From Tethybacter castelli (lineage in GTDB: Bacteria; Pseudomonadota; Gammaproteobacteria; Tethybacterales; Tethybacteraceae): a stretch of 23,735 nucleotides of DNA. A model generated the notes under the pieces. The model ran no database searches. It saw nothing but the letters and a program-made list of their open reading frames with translations, and had not been told where the DNA came from. The stretch spans positions 1 through 23,735 of the forward strand of contig JAZHEJ010000005.1 of the NCBI GenBank assembly GCA_036679665.1, given 5' to 3'. Position 1 is the first letter of the stretch, and each line of letters starts with the position of its first letter. This document shows positions 7,073 to 14,868 of this stretch, in pieces. The position numbers and the translations under genes were made by a program.

Positions 7073-9097
7073 ATGCAACTTAGCGAAATACTTTCTCCTG
7101 ACATAGCGATAGTGGCTGTCATCGCTGTTGCGGTAATTTTTACCGTAATCATCGTCCTTGTGGCCAACCGGATTTCCGCGATTGACAACAAGATCTCGTT
7201 ACTGACCGAAGACCTTGACAAGCATGTCGGAAAAAGTCTGCTTGGCTTGTCCGACAGTCTGCACGACGATCTGGACGAACGTAGCAAGCGCATCGAAAAC
7301 TCCCTGGAACATATGGGCGAGTCTTGGCGGGACTCTTTAAACAAAACGGTAGCCCACCTACGTAGTGAAATTGATCAATTCAAAAGCGGTATTGCGGAAA
7401 AGACTCAACAACAGTACGAATTGCTCGAAGACAAACTTACCGAGCACGCCACCGACGTAAGCGAACAGCTTGCGACCGTGCGCGACACCCACCACCAAGA
7501 GGTGCAGAACTATCACCAACGCCTCGCCACCCAAGTCAAAGAACACGCTATCAGCGAGCACAAAACTCTAACTGGCTCACTTAACACTATCAGTAAAACA
7601 GTTAATAAAAATTTCTCTGATATGGTTGACAACCAGATGCAAACACTCGAAAACGTCGCTAGCATGGTTGGCAAAGATCACGCCACGATGCGCTCCAAGA
7701 TCGACACGGATATTGCTGATTTGGTAGACAAACTAGCGTCAGAAGTTGCGGCAATGACTGGCGAGGCCGCCACCAATATGCAGACCATGATCACTGACAC
7801 CGGCAAAGGAAACAGCAAAATGATCGGCAAGGTAAATAGTGCTTTGTCAACATTGGTAAGCAAGGTCGATGATAATGTGTCAGGTCTCAATACCAAGATT
7901 AATTCGGATCTAACTTCGCTAACGAGTGCGATTGCCGAAAAACTGACCAGTCTGACCGACAAAATTGATGTTGATCTGAATTCGCTGACTTCGCAGGTCA
8001 TTGGCCGTGTCTCTTCATCCACTACGCAACTCGACGAGGATCTCGCTAACATTTCCAATAAGATGGACAACCAGCTGAGCGACTTAAATACCAAAATGAG
8101 CGGTAGCATTGATTTAATCAACACCAAAGTGACCAAGGGATTTTCCGGCGTTACCAAAAAACTTGATGCTGACATTGCTGAGCTTGGAACTGACGTTGCT
8201 AAACACTTCACTTCAATTGAAGACACAATCGATAACCGAATTCGCAAAGAAATGAGCGAGTTGCAAGGGATTTTCAAGGGCTTTGCCAGCAAAGCTGCGG
8301 CGATTGAACAGACGCGCGACAAAATTAACGATCTGGCGCAGAATATCGATATTCTTTCTAAAGTACTTGATGATCGTCGCTCGCGCGGCGCCCTAGGCGG
8401 GCTGGTGCTCAAATCAATAATTGAAGATAACCTCAAACCTTCTGACTATGTGCTCAACACTAGACTTTCCAACGGAGCTGAGGTTGACTGTCTGCTCAAG
8501 CTGCCTCAACCTAGCGGTAATATCGCCATTTCAACCAAGATCGATATTACCGACTTGGAAAACATTTTTTCACCGGTAAATAGCAATGCCGAGATTGACA
8601 GCGCGCGCAACAAGTTCCGTCGCAAGCTTCACGACGCGATCGACGATGCCGCCAACAACTACATAATTCCTGGTGAAACCGCAGAAGGAACAGTACTGCT
8701 TTTGCCTAGCGAAAACGCTTTTTCCGAGGTGCACGTGCGACACCGCGATCTGGTCAACAACGCTTACAAACAGCGCGTTTGGCTCGCGTCTCCATCTACG
8801 CTGATCGTCATGGTTTCCGTCGCACGCGCGGTTATCAAGGATGCGACCGCGCGCATGGAAATGGAGCACATCCACGAGGAGTTGCTTAGCATCGAAACCG
8901 ACTACGGTCAGCTCGCCGCCAATATTGTCGCAATGACAGGCAAGATTGACGACTTGCTTGACAGCGCTACTAGCACGCGTAAGCAGGCGCGTAAGCTTGA
9001 CGAGCGGTTTATCTCGCTCAACAGCATGTTCAAGGTTACTCAACAAGATCGTTTACCGACATTCGACAGCGACCAAAATCCGCCAACTCAGCACTAG
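7073..9097 (+). CDS. RmuC-family protein with very long 11-residue-repeat coiled coil
   Basis: RmuC proteins limit recombination at inverted repeats and are predicted relatives of PD-(D/E)xK nucleases. This one has 674 residues against ~475 in E. coli. Residues 10-32 are an N-terminal membrane anchor. Residues ~93-389 are a rod of about 27 consecutive 11-residue units with hydrophobic residues at positions 1, 4 and 8 (for example LTSLTDKIDVD, LSDLNTKMSGS, FSGVTKKLDAD). The C-terminal third (~430-655) matches RmuC: RSRGALGGLVLKSIIED, a VD followed by LKLP, HRDLVNNAY and the conserved SPSTLIVMVSVA. In most RmuC proteins the core reads PD...DAK; here it reads VD (472) ... STK (487-489), so the second acidic residue is missing. 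The protein is probably membrane-tethered and cytoplasmic-facing. purB follows within a few bases and may be cotranscribed. No Shine-Dalgarno is evident at the ATG. Confidence 0.8.
   Translation: MQLSEILSPDIAIVAVIAVAVIFTVIIVLVANRISAIDNKISLLTEDLDKHVGKSLLGLSDSLHDDLDERSKRIENSLEHMGESWRDSLNKTVAHLRSEIDQFKSGIAEKTQQQYELLEDKLTEHATDVSEQLATVRDTHHQEVQNYHQRLATQVKEHAISEHKTLTGSLNTISKTVNKNFSDMVDNQMQTLENVASMVGKDHATMRSKIDTDIADLVDKLASEVAAMTGEAATNMQTMITDTGKGNSKMIGKVNSALSTLVSKVDDNVSGLNTKINSDLTSLTSAIAEKLTSLTDKIDVDLNSLTSQVIGRVSSSTTQLDEDLANISNKMDNQLSDLNTKMSGSIDLINTKVTKGFSGVTKKLDADIAELGTDVAKHFTSIEDTIDNRIRKEMSELQGIFKGFASKAAAIEQTRDKINDLAQNIDILSKVLDDRRSRGALGGLVLKSIIEDNLKPSDYVLNTRLSNGAEVDCLLKLPQPSGNIAISTKIDITDLENIFSPVNSNAEIDSARNKFRRKLHDAIDDAANNYIIPGETAEGTVLLLPSENAFSEVHVRHRDLVNNAYKQRVWLASPSTLIVMVSVARAVIKDATARMEMEHIHEELLSIETDYGQLAANIVAMTGKIDDLLDSATSTRKQARKLDERFISLNSMFKVTQQDRLPTFDSDQNPPTQH
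7348..8239 (+). repeat. Degenerate 33-bp coding repeats (hendecads) in the RmuC-like gene
   Basis: Codons for residues 93-389 follow an 11-codon (33-bp) period, about 27 units without a break in register. Similarity is stronger at protein than at DNA level; the clearest units are at ~7844-8200, where motifs such as LTSLT, VSGLNTKI and ISNKM recur. The pattern suggests old internal tandem amplification and is coding, not a CRISPR array. Confidence 0.65.
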
Positions 9098-9104
9098 CTG
9101 ACCA

Positions 9105-10508
9105 ATCAAGACTTCGCAATCCAACCAATTAAGCCCGCTTGACGGGCGCTATGCTGAAGTTGTCGCCCCGCTATCTCAGCTGTTTAGCGAAGGCGCATTA
9201 ATCTGGCAACGTTGGCAAATTGAAATCTCATGGTTAGCAAAACTTGCCCGACTTGATGGTTTCGGTCCTAAATTAGACAACGCTGAACTAGCTAGCATAG
9301 ACAACTTGCTTGCGGTCGATCCTGAAGTGATAGTTGATCGCGTAAAGCAACTTGAGATCCAAACCGAGCACGACGTTAAGGCGCTGGAAATGGCCATCGT
9401 CGAACGATTGACCGACCAAGGCTTAGCCCATGCCGGCGCGTGGGTGCATTTTGCCTGCACCTCTTGGGATATCAATAATCTGGCCTACGCACGCATGCTA
9501 CGTCAAGCCCAGCTGGAAGTAATTTGTCCGGCTTTGGAAAAATTGCGTGCACGGCTAGATCAACTTGCCGGCAAGTATGCCGATGCGGCGATGCTCGGAC
9601 ATACCCACGGCCAACCCGCAACTCCAACTACTTTCGGCAAAGAAATGCGCGTCTTTGAGCGACGGCTTTGGCGCCAATTGACCCATCTCAAAGAACATAT
9701 TTTCGACGGCAAATTCAATGGCGCGGTAGGTAACTATAACGCCCACTGCGTAGCCGGGCCGCATATTGATTGGCAAGTATTGGCACAACAGTTCGTTGCA
9801 CAAATGGATCTGCGTTTTACCGATGTCACCACCCAAATTGAGCCTTACGATGGCATGGTCGAATTCTTCGACATTCTAGCGCGAATCAACTGTATCTTGC
9901 TTGATCTGGCTCAGGACGCAAGTAATTACGCCGCGCTGGGATATCTTCGCTCACACCAAGCAAAAGCCACGGTCGGTTCGAGCACGATGCCGCACAAAAT
10001 CAATCCGATTCGTTTTGAGAACGCCGAAGGCAATTTGATTTTCGCCAACACCATGCTACGGATGTTCGCGCAACAGTTGCCTGTCAGCCGCTTACAACGT
10101 GATCTGAGTGATTCCACTTTACTGCGTAATATCGGCGTCGCCGTAGGACACGGGTATCTGGCCTGGAATTCTCTTTGCGGCGGGCTAGAAAGTATCTCTA
10201 TCGACCGTAAAACAATGCTAGCTAACCTCAATGACAACTGGCAGATTCTTGCTGAGGCGGCGCAAACCATACTACGTGTGCACGGACACGCTGACGCTTA
10301 TGAAAAACTCAAGCACGCTACCCGCGGCCACGGGAAGATGGATCAAACGCAATATCAAAACTCGATCACCGCTTATATACCAGCCGGCGAGTTACGCGAT
10401 AAATTGATGGAATTGCGGCCTGAAAACTATCTGGGCCTAGCGGTTAAGCTAGCGAACTTTTGTTGCGATGATGAAACCACCAGCCGAGCCAAAACAGAGC
10501 GGCGGTAG
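9105..10508 (+). CDS. purB: Adenylosuccinate lyase (start codon uncertain)
   Basis: PurB makes AMP from adenylosuccinate and AICAR from SAICAR in purine synthesis, as a cytoplasmic homotetramer. Homology is unmistakable from LSPLDGRYAEVV (about residue 9) through TEHDVKALE, HFACTSWDINN, the catalytic-histidine segment GHTHGQPATPTTFGKEM and NGAVGNYNAH to the flexible signature loop GSSTMPHKINPIRFENAEGN and LQRDLSDSTLLRN. This is the E. coli-type subfamily. The frame is closed by TGA at 9099-9101, and no ATG, GTG or TTG occurs before 9306, which lies past essential N-terminal sequence. The best candidate is ATC at 9105, giving 467 residues (family ~455-460). There is no Shine-Dalgarno. The C-terminus is a little longer than usual and overlaps the convergent TerC-family gene by 65 bp. 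Function is certain; the start is not. Confidence 0.9.
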   Translation: MKTSQSNQLSPLDGRYAEVVAPLSQLFSEGALIWQRWQIEISWLAKLARLDGFGPKLDNAELASIDNLLAVDPEVIVDRVKQLEIQTEHDVKALEMAIVERLTDQGLAHAGAWVHFACTSWDINNLAYARMLRQAQLEVICPALEKLRARLDQLAGKYADAAMLGHTHGQPATPTTFGKEMRVFERRLWRQLTHLKEHIFDGKFNGAVGNYNAHCVAGPHIDWQVLAQQFVAQMDLRFTDVTTQIEPYDGMVEFFDILARINCILLDLAQDASNYAALGYLRSHQAKATVGSSTMPHKINPIRFENAEGNLIFANTMLRMFAQQLPVSRLQRDLSDSTLLRNIGVAVGHGYLAWNSLCGGLESISIDRKTMLANLNDNWQILAEAAQTILRVHGHADAYEKLKHATRGHGKMDQTQYQNSITAYIPAGELRDKLMELRPENYLGLAVKLANFCCDDETTSRAKTERR

Positions 10509-11034
10509 GTAGTAATTTGATCAGCCAAACTAGTATCAATGACACATCTTCCAGGAAATGACTGACAACGTATGCGTCGTCAGTGAGCATTGAACCTCCG
10601 GTATATCCTAACAAAGCCGCGCCGGCCCAAACAATCCAAGGATATTTTTTGATGTAACTCAAAATCAAAACGCTGCCGCCTATCACAATCGGAATACTGA
10701 TTACTAGTCCGATTGCCACCAACAAAAGATCGCCACGCGCCGCACCGGCTATCGCCAAGATATTATCTAGCCCCATGACCGCGTCAGCAATAATGATCGT
10801 GCCCATCGCGCGCATGAACGACATATTTGCCTGCTTATCTTTGGATACTTGACGGGTCTTGTGACCGACATCCTGCGTCATCCGGTAAGCGATCCAAAAC
10901 AACAACAAGGCGCCCACAGCCTTGATGCCGGGAATATATAACAAATACACCAACATGCCCGTAAAAATGATCCGCAGATCAATCGCGATTATCGACGCTA
11001 ATGCACCGAACCATTCACCTGAAAAAATTTCCAT
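10444..11034 (-). CDS. TerC/YjbE-family membrane protein with internal deletion
   Basis: TerC-family membrane proteins are linked to metal-ion (notably manganese) homeostasis and export. The protein has 196 residues, while YjbE-type members have ~230. It starts normally (MEIFSGEWFGALASIIAIDL) and then jumps to RIIFTGMLVYLLYIPGIKAVGA. In the family about 36 residues lie between these points, including the first GDN motif of the second helix (typically LAGDNAIVI). The second acidic motif, MGLDNILAIAGAA, and the later YPWIVWAGAALLGYTGG are intact. The reading frame is preserved, so it may be a short variant, a recent in-frame deletion or an assembly loss; activity is doubtful. Its ATG directly abuts the stop of the upstream iron-transporter ATPase (TAA then ATG), so it is the fourth gene of that operon. 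Its 3' end overlaps purB. Confidence 0.8.
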   Translation of the reverse strand: MEIFSGEWFGALASIIAIDLRIIFTGMLVYLLYIPGIKAVGALLLFWIAYRMTQDVGHKTRQVSKDKQANMSFMRAMGTIIIADAVMGLDNILAIAGAARGDLLLVAIGLVISIPIVIGGSVLILSYIKKYPWIVWAGAALLGYTGGSMLTDDAYVVSHFLEDVSLILVWLIKLLPTAALFWLGWWFHHRNKSSLA

Positions 11035-12087
11035 TTATCCAACCGTGGGAAACACCACAACGTGCTCAACTTGGGTGGCCACTTTAACTTTTTGCCCGAC
11101 CGGAAGATCGTAGCGGCTTGGCAATACCATTTTAAGCTTGGTGCCACGTGGCGTGTTCAAGGTGTAATTGAAATCGGCCCCGCGAAAAGATCTTCCTGTT
11201 ACAGATGCTTCCAGTCCGTTACCGTTGGTCACCAGCACAACATCATCCGGTCTAATCATAACTTTCACTGTGCTTCCTTCGCGTAATAGCGGAGTGGTGA
11301 TTTTAGTTGAACTAGATAGCTCTCCTAATTCGGTCGCAACGGTATTTTCGGAAATAACCTTGCCTTCTAGCATAGCGCTTTCGCCGATAAAAGTGGCGAC
11401 AAAAACACAGTTGGGACGATGATACAGATTGTATGCCGTGTCCCACTGGCAAATCGTACCTGCGTCAATCACTCCGCATCGATCCGCGAAAGCGAAAGCC
11501 TCGGCTTGATCATGTGTTACCAGCAAAGCGGTTGAGCCTTGCTGGCGGATAATTCTGCCCACTTCTTGAACCAAGCTGTCTCTTAATACCATGTCGCTGT
11601 CGCTAAACGGCTCATCAAGGAGCAACAAGCGCGGTCGCGGAGCTAGGGCGCGTGCTAGCGCGACCCGTTGCTGCTGGCCACCTGACAATTCGTAAGGAAA
11701 AGCGTCGGCAAAGTCTTTCAACTGACACACTTCGAGTAGTTCGCCTACCCTTTCACGCATACGCTTAGGATCTTCGCGTAAGGCAAACCCGATATTGTCA
11801 CACACGTTCAGATGAGGAAACAACGCTCCGTCTTGAAACATCATTCCTAGCCTGCGTTGCTCGGCTGGAACATGCTTGTTCACCGAACTCATCAGCTTGC
11901 CACCAACATGGATTTCGCCCGCCGCTACCGGTTCTAGCCCGGCAATGCAGTTTAAAACTGTGGATTTGCCTGCTCCGCTCGGCCCGATTAGAGCACCTAT
12001 TTCACCTTCTTGTAAATTCAGATTTAATCCGATAAGTATCAGGTGTTTGGCGTACCTATGGCTTACCCCAGATAAGATCAGTTGCAT
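11035..12087 (-). CDS. fbpC: Ferric iron ABC importer, ATP-binding subunit (FbpC-like)
   Basis: This is the ATPase that powers Fe3+ uptake with the fused permease and binding protein encoded just upstream; 350 residues. Visible motifs are Walker A GPSGAGKST (35-43), Q-loop MMFQDGALFPHL (~82-93), signature LSGGQQQR (134-141), Walker B LLLLDE (154-159) and the switch region VTHDQAEA (H192). Residues ~230-350 form a TOBE-like regulatory tail (GESAMLEG, VMIRPDDV, VEHVVVFP) as in FbpC/AfuC. The D-loop reads FSDSD instead of the common FSALD. It starts at ATG 12087, 15 bases after the permease gene, with no clear Shine-Dalgarno, and ends exactly where the TerC-family gene begins. The substrate is inferred from the operon: a tyrosine-bearing binding protein and a Fur box. 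Confidence 0.88.
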   Translation of the reverse strand: MQLILSGVSHRYAKHLILIGLNLNLQEGEIGALIGPSGAGKSTVLNCIAGLEPVAAGEIHVGGKLMSSVNKHVPAEQRRLGMMFQDGALFPHLNVCDNIGFALREDPKRMRERVGELLEVCQLKDFADAFPYELSGGQQQRVALARALAPRPRLLLLDEPFSDSDMVLRDSLVQEVGRIIRQQGSTALLVTHDQAEAFAFADRCGVIDAGTICQWDTAYNLYHRPNCVFVATFIGESAMLEGKVISENTVATELGELSSSTKITTPLLREGSTVKVMIRPDDVVLVTNGNGLEASVTGRSFRGADFNYTLNTPRGTKLKMVLPSRYDLPVGQKVKVATQVEHVVVFPTVG

Positions 12088-12102
12088 AGCTGTTAATTCT
12101 AA

Positions 12103-13698
12103 CTATTTGTCAGTCGCAGGCAATTGCTCGTTTCCGGTCTTATACCATGTCGGTACAATCCAACGATAGGCGATAAGGAGCGAGGTACTCGTCGCGAGCA
12201 CCAAAATCAGCGCCGGTGCGGCGGCGCGTCCCAAGTCCTCATCAGCGGCATATTGGTAGATCTGCAAAGACAAAGGAGTTACCCCAAACGGCCTAAGCAA
12301 CAAGGTTAATGGCAATTCTTTGAGCACATCCACGACCAGCAACATCAACCCGGCCGCCAGTGCCGGCTGGTATATCGGCAAATAAATCCGTATCAAACGT
12401 TCCCAGAACTTCCAACCGCCATTGCGCGCCACGGTGACCAGCCGCGGCGGCAACATGCTTTGCCCCGCCTCGATGGCTCCTGCGGCTATTATCACAAAAC
12501 GGCATGCCATCGCTACCACTAGTAAAAACAAAGTGTTTGCCCATATCCAATGAATTGATATATTTAGATATTGCATCAGCGTGTCAGCTATCGCAGTAGC
12601 TGCCAAAAAACAACCTAACGCATAAACCGAACCGGGCAACGCATAGCCGGCCATCGCCAGTTTCGCAACCAGTCCGGAAACCATTTCCTGACGATTGCGG
12701 ATTGCGACAAGCAGTCCACCTAACGTAAAAGTGACTGCTCCTACCAGCAACACAATCCAGATGCTGTCTAAAGCGGCAGCTCCTAAACCAAGATGGAAAT
12801 AATCACCGTTGTAAGCAACCTTGCTCAGCAAGTACAGCATCGGGATGACAAAAGCTAACGCCAGCAATAATCCGCAACTTGCCACTGCCGCCAGCTGTCT
12901 TGGCCAGGTAAGTCGATAGCGTGTTTCGGAAAAGTAACGCCGTTGGGCAAGCTGATACTGACGTTGCCTGCGGCGACTAAAAGATTCCGCCCAGGAAAGT
13001 AGTACCACCATTATCAACAATAGCAACGCCACACCCGCCGCGGTTGAACGATCGTCGCGCAACTGCCACAAATCAAGAACCTGCAGTCCCAGCGTCGCCA
13101 GACCGAAATCCTCGGCGATCGCGATGTCATTGACCGTTTCCATGAAGACCAGCAACGCACCTAGTGCTACCGCCGGTCGCGCCAACGGCAAGGCAACGCG
13201 CCAAAAAGCCGACAGCGGTGTGCATCCAAGCAGGCGTGAAGCGGCCATTATCCCGCAGGAACGCTGAGCGAACGCCGCTCGTGCCAGCATATATACATAC
13301 GGATAAAGTACCAACGACATAATAAATGCCGCTCCAAGCAGATTGCGGATCCCGTATCCGGCCGGAAGTACGCCACTGTCGTCGATTAAATCAGCCCAAA
13401 TATACGCCAGTAAATAAGGAGGAACCGCAAAAGGTAAAAACAGCGCGACCGCAAAAAAACGTCGAGCTGCAAATTCGCAAGTTTCCACTAACCAAGCTGC
13501 GGCGCATCCCCAAAATGCAGCGAAAGCCGCTGAACTTATGGCCAGCGCCAGCGTGTTGACTGTAAGCCCGGCTACGCGAGACGCGTTCAGCTTTAATGGC
13601 CAACCTCCGATGGCATCCAACACCAGCGCCACGACTGGCGCCAACAAGACCAGCAATGGCAACCATAATATCAGCCCACGTAGCGTTCGGGCGCACAT
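12103..13698 (-). CDS. fbpB: Ferric iron ABC importer, fused permease (FbpB-like)
   Basis: This is the inner-membrane channel of the Fe3+ importer, 531 residues with about 12 transmembrane helices arranged as two homologous BPD_transp_1 halves. Each half carries an ATPase-docking EAA-type loop: the first around MAASRLLGCTPLSAFWRVALPLA (cut here to its key part, ending RVALPLARPA), the second around EAGQSMLPP and RIYLPIYQPALAAG. The length and the fusion of two permease halves are typical of FbpB/HitB/SfuB. The ATG at 13698 lies 14 bases after the binding-protein gene and has a weak GGA 6 bases upstream. It is the second gene of the Fur-controlled operon. Nothing is visibly broken. Confidence 0.9.
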   Translation of the reverse strand: MCARTLRGLILWLPLLVLLAPVVALVLDAIGGWPLKLNASRVAGLTVNTLALAISSAAFAAFWGCAAAWLVETCEFAARRFFAVALFLPFAVPPYLLAYIWADLIDDSGVLPAGYGIRNLLGAAFIMSLVLYPYVYMLARAAFAQRSCGIMAASRLLGCTPLSAFWRVALPLARPAVALGALLVFMETVNDIAIAEDFGLATLGLQVLDLWQLRDDRSTAAGVALLLLIMVVLLSWAESFSRRRQRQYQLAQRRYFSETRYRLTWPRQLAAVASCGLLLALAFVIPMLYLLSKVAYNGDYFHLGLGAAALDSIWIVLLVGAVTFTLGGLLVAIRNRQEMVSGLVAKLAMAGYALPGSVYALGCFLAATAIADTLMQYLNISIHWIWANTLFLLVVAMACRFVIIAAGAIEAGQSMLPPRLVTVARNGGWKFWERLIRIYLPIYQPALAAGLMLLVVDVLKELPLTLLLRPFGVTPLSLQIYQYAADEDLGRAAAPALILVLATSTSLLIAYRWIVPTWYKTGNEQLPATDK

Positions 13699-13712
13699 TC
13701 AATCCAGCCGAG

Positions 13713-14768
13713 TCATCCGTCAAAATCAACTTCATAGACCAAATCACTAGCCGCTTCTCGCCAAGCGGCAATATCAAAAACGCTAATTTTGTCTTCAATC
13801 AGGCCAAAAGCTGGTTGTAAAGCAGCCGGTAAGGGTGTGTCCGGCCTTACCGGCAATTCGTAGTTCGCAAAAGCGTATAGCCTTTGCGCTTCAGATCCCA
13901 CCATATATTCAATCAGCGCGAGGGCGGACGCGCGATGCGGCGCATGCTTAGCTAGCGCTATCCCGCTTAAATTTGTATGTACGCCACGCCCGGCGAGCTG
14001 TGGCGCGATCCAGCGAACCTTTTCGGCCACCTCACGTTCAGCCGGATCATCGCTGTTGAGCATCTTGTAATAGTAGTACAAATTGGCTATCGCAACCTTA
14101 CACTCGCCACTGGCAACACCTTTGAGCTGAGCGCGATCGTTGCCCTGCGGAGAACGAGCGAGATTGTTTTTTAATCCCGTCAGCCATGTTCTGGCCTGGT
14201 TGATGCCGTGGTGATAAATATAGGCGGCAATAAGGTTAATGTTGTAAGGATGCAGACCGCTACGCAAGCAAATATTGCCGTGCCAGGACGATAAACTCAA
14301 TTGTTCATAACTGTTGATCTTTAGTTGCGCGTCGCGAGCCACAAACAATACCCTATGGCGCTTGGTCAACGCAACCCATCGACTGTCCGGAGCGCGCAGC
14401 CAAGCTGGCACGCTGTCGATTACAACCTTGTTATCAATCGGTTCGCTAAGTTTCTCTTCGGCAAGCTTGGTTAGCCTGCCGGCGTCGGTGACGATAATCA
14501 CATCCGCAAGGCTGTTCGCACCTTCGTTACGCAAACGTTCTACCGCACCTTTATCAAGGTATAAAACTTCAGTATCAATACCGGTTGCTTCAGTAAACTT
14601 ATCTAGTATGGGTTGCAGGAAAACCAGCTGACGTTCGGTGTAAATATTGACAGTTTCGCTCAACGCGCCGGGTGATACGACCAGCATCGCACAACACAAT
14701 CCAAATAAAAGCGCTAACGTCGCTAAATGATCAAAGCATCGCTTCTTGATTTTGATAATCATTATCAT
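13713..14768 (-). CDS. fbpA: Periplasmic ferric iron-binding protein (FbpA-like)
   Basis: This is the solute-binding protein that captures Fe3+ in the periplasm and delivers it to the permease; 351 residues from the chosen start. A basic N-terminus (MIMIIKIKKR) and a hydrophobic core (LATLALLFGLCCAMLVV) form a signal peptide, probably cleaved near GALSE. The mature part begins VNIYTERQ, as in the FbpA/FutA family (VNVYSxR), and contains NLYYYYKM, the tyrosine cluster that supplies the iron ligands in this family. The frame is open up to 14846, but ATG 14768 is preferred: it lies 12 bases after a TATAAT box, the longer version would run through that promoter, and the signal peptide begins here. 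ATG 14762 is also possible. The Fur box overlaps the start codon. It is the first gene of the operon. Confidence 0.88.
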   Translation of the reverse strand: MIMIIKIKKRCFDHLATLALLFGLCCAMLVVSPGALSETVNIYTERQLVFLQPILDKFTEATGIDTEVLYLDKGAVERLRNEGANSLADVIIVTDAGRLTKLAEEKLSEPIDNKVVIDSVPAWLRAPDSRWVALTKRHRVLFVARDAQLKINSYEQLSLSSWHGNICLRSGLHPYNINLIAAYIYHHGINQARTWLTGLKNNLARSPQGNDRAQLKGVASGECKVAIANLYYYYKMLNSDDPAEREVAEKVRWIAPQLAGRGVHTNLSGIALAKHAPHRASALALIEYMVGSEAQRLYAFANYELPVRPDTPLPAALQPAFGLIEDKISVFDIAAWREAASDLVYEVDFDG

Positions 14769-14772
14769 TTTC
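14748..14772 (-). promoter_or_regulatory. Fur box over the fbpA start codon
   Basis: Plus-strand GATTTTGATAATCATTATC (14748-14766) matches 17 of 19 bases of the Fur consensus GATAATGATAATCATTATC. A second overlapping 19-mer (14754-14772) matches 16 of 19. The core GATAAT-C-ATTATC is a perfect 6-1-6 palindrome. The site lies just after the predicted transcription start and covers the ATG at 14768, so iron-loaded Fur would block the promoter. The bases also encode the first residues of the signal peptide. Confidence 0.85.
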
Positions 14773-14780
14773 TGGCACTG

Positions 14781-14786
14781 ATTATA
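14781..14786 (-). promoter_or_regulatory. -10 box of the iron-uptake operon
   Basis: On the minus strand TATAAT, preceded by GTG, ends 12 bases before the fbpA ATG at 14768. The predicted start is near 14774, giving a leader of about 6 nt. No good -35 is visible at 17 bp. It is immediately adjacent to the Fur box. Confidence 0.6.
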
Positions 14787-14830
14787 CACCTGTTTAAAAC
14801 GTTTGTTGCTATCAAAACCGACATAAGCTT

Positions 14831-14859
14831 TTGAGCTTGCGGACAATCTTTGCTAGAAT
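14831..14859 (+). promoter_or_regulatory. Promoter for the M23 peptidase gene
   Basis: TTGAGC (14831-14836) and TAGAAT (14854-14859) are spaced by exactly 17 bp, with an extended TGC before the -10. Transcription would start near 14866 and give a leader of about 75 nt before ATG 14941. It is divergent from the fbpA promoter. Confidence 0.6.
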
Positions 14860-14868
14860 TCGCCCAAT

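Noticed and set aside
7348..8239. CRISPR array or satellite repeat
   Set aside because: The 33-bp period is a coding hendecad pattern in a continuous reading frame, with no identical repeats or spacers.
7678..8436. 252-codon open frame antisense to the RmuC-like gene
   Set aside because: Its composition (Ser/Leu/Ile/Val) mirrors the sense hendecads; no start signals or homology are visible.
9306..10508. purB starting at TTG 9306
   Set aside because: It would omit the conserved SPLDGRY segment and some 60 further homologous residues encoded in the same open frame upstream.
14769..14846. Longer fbpA reading frame starting at ATG 14846
   Set aside because: It would run through the TATAAT box and place 26 polar residues before a clear signal peptide; ATG 14768 fits better.
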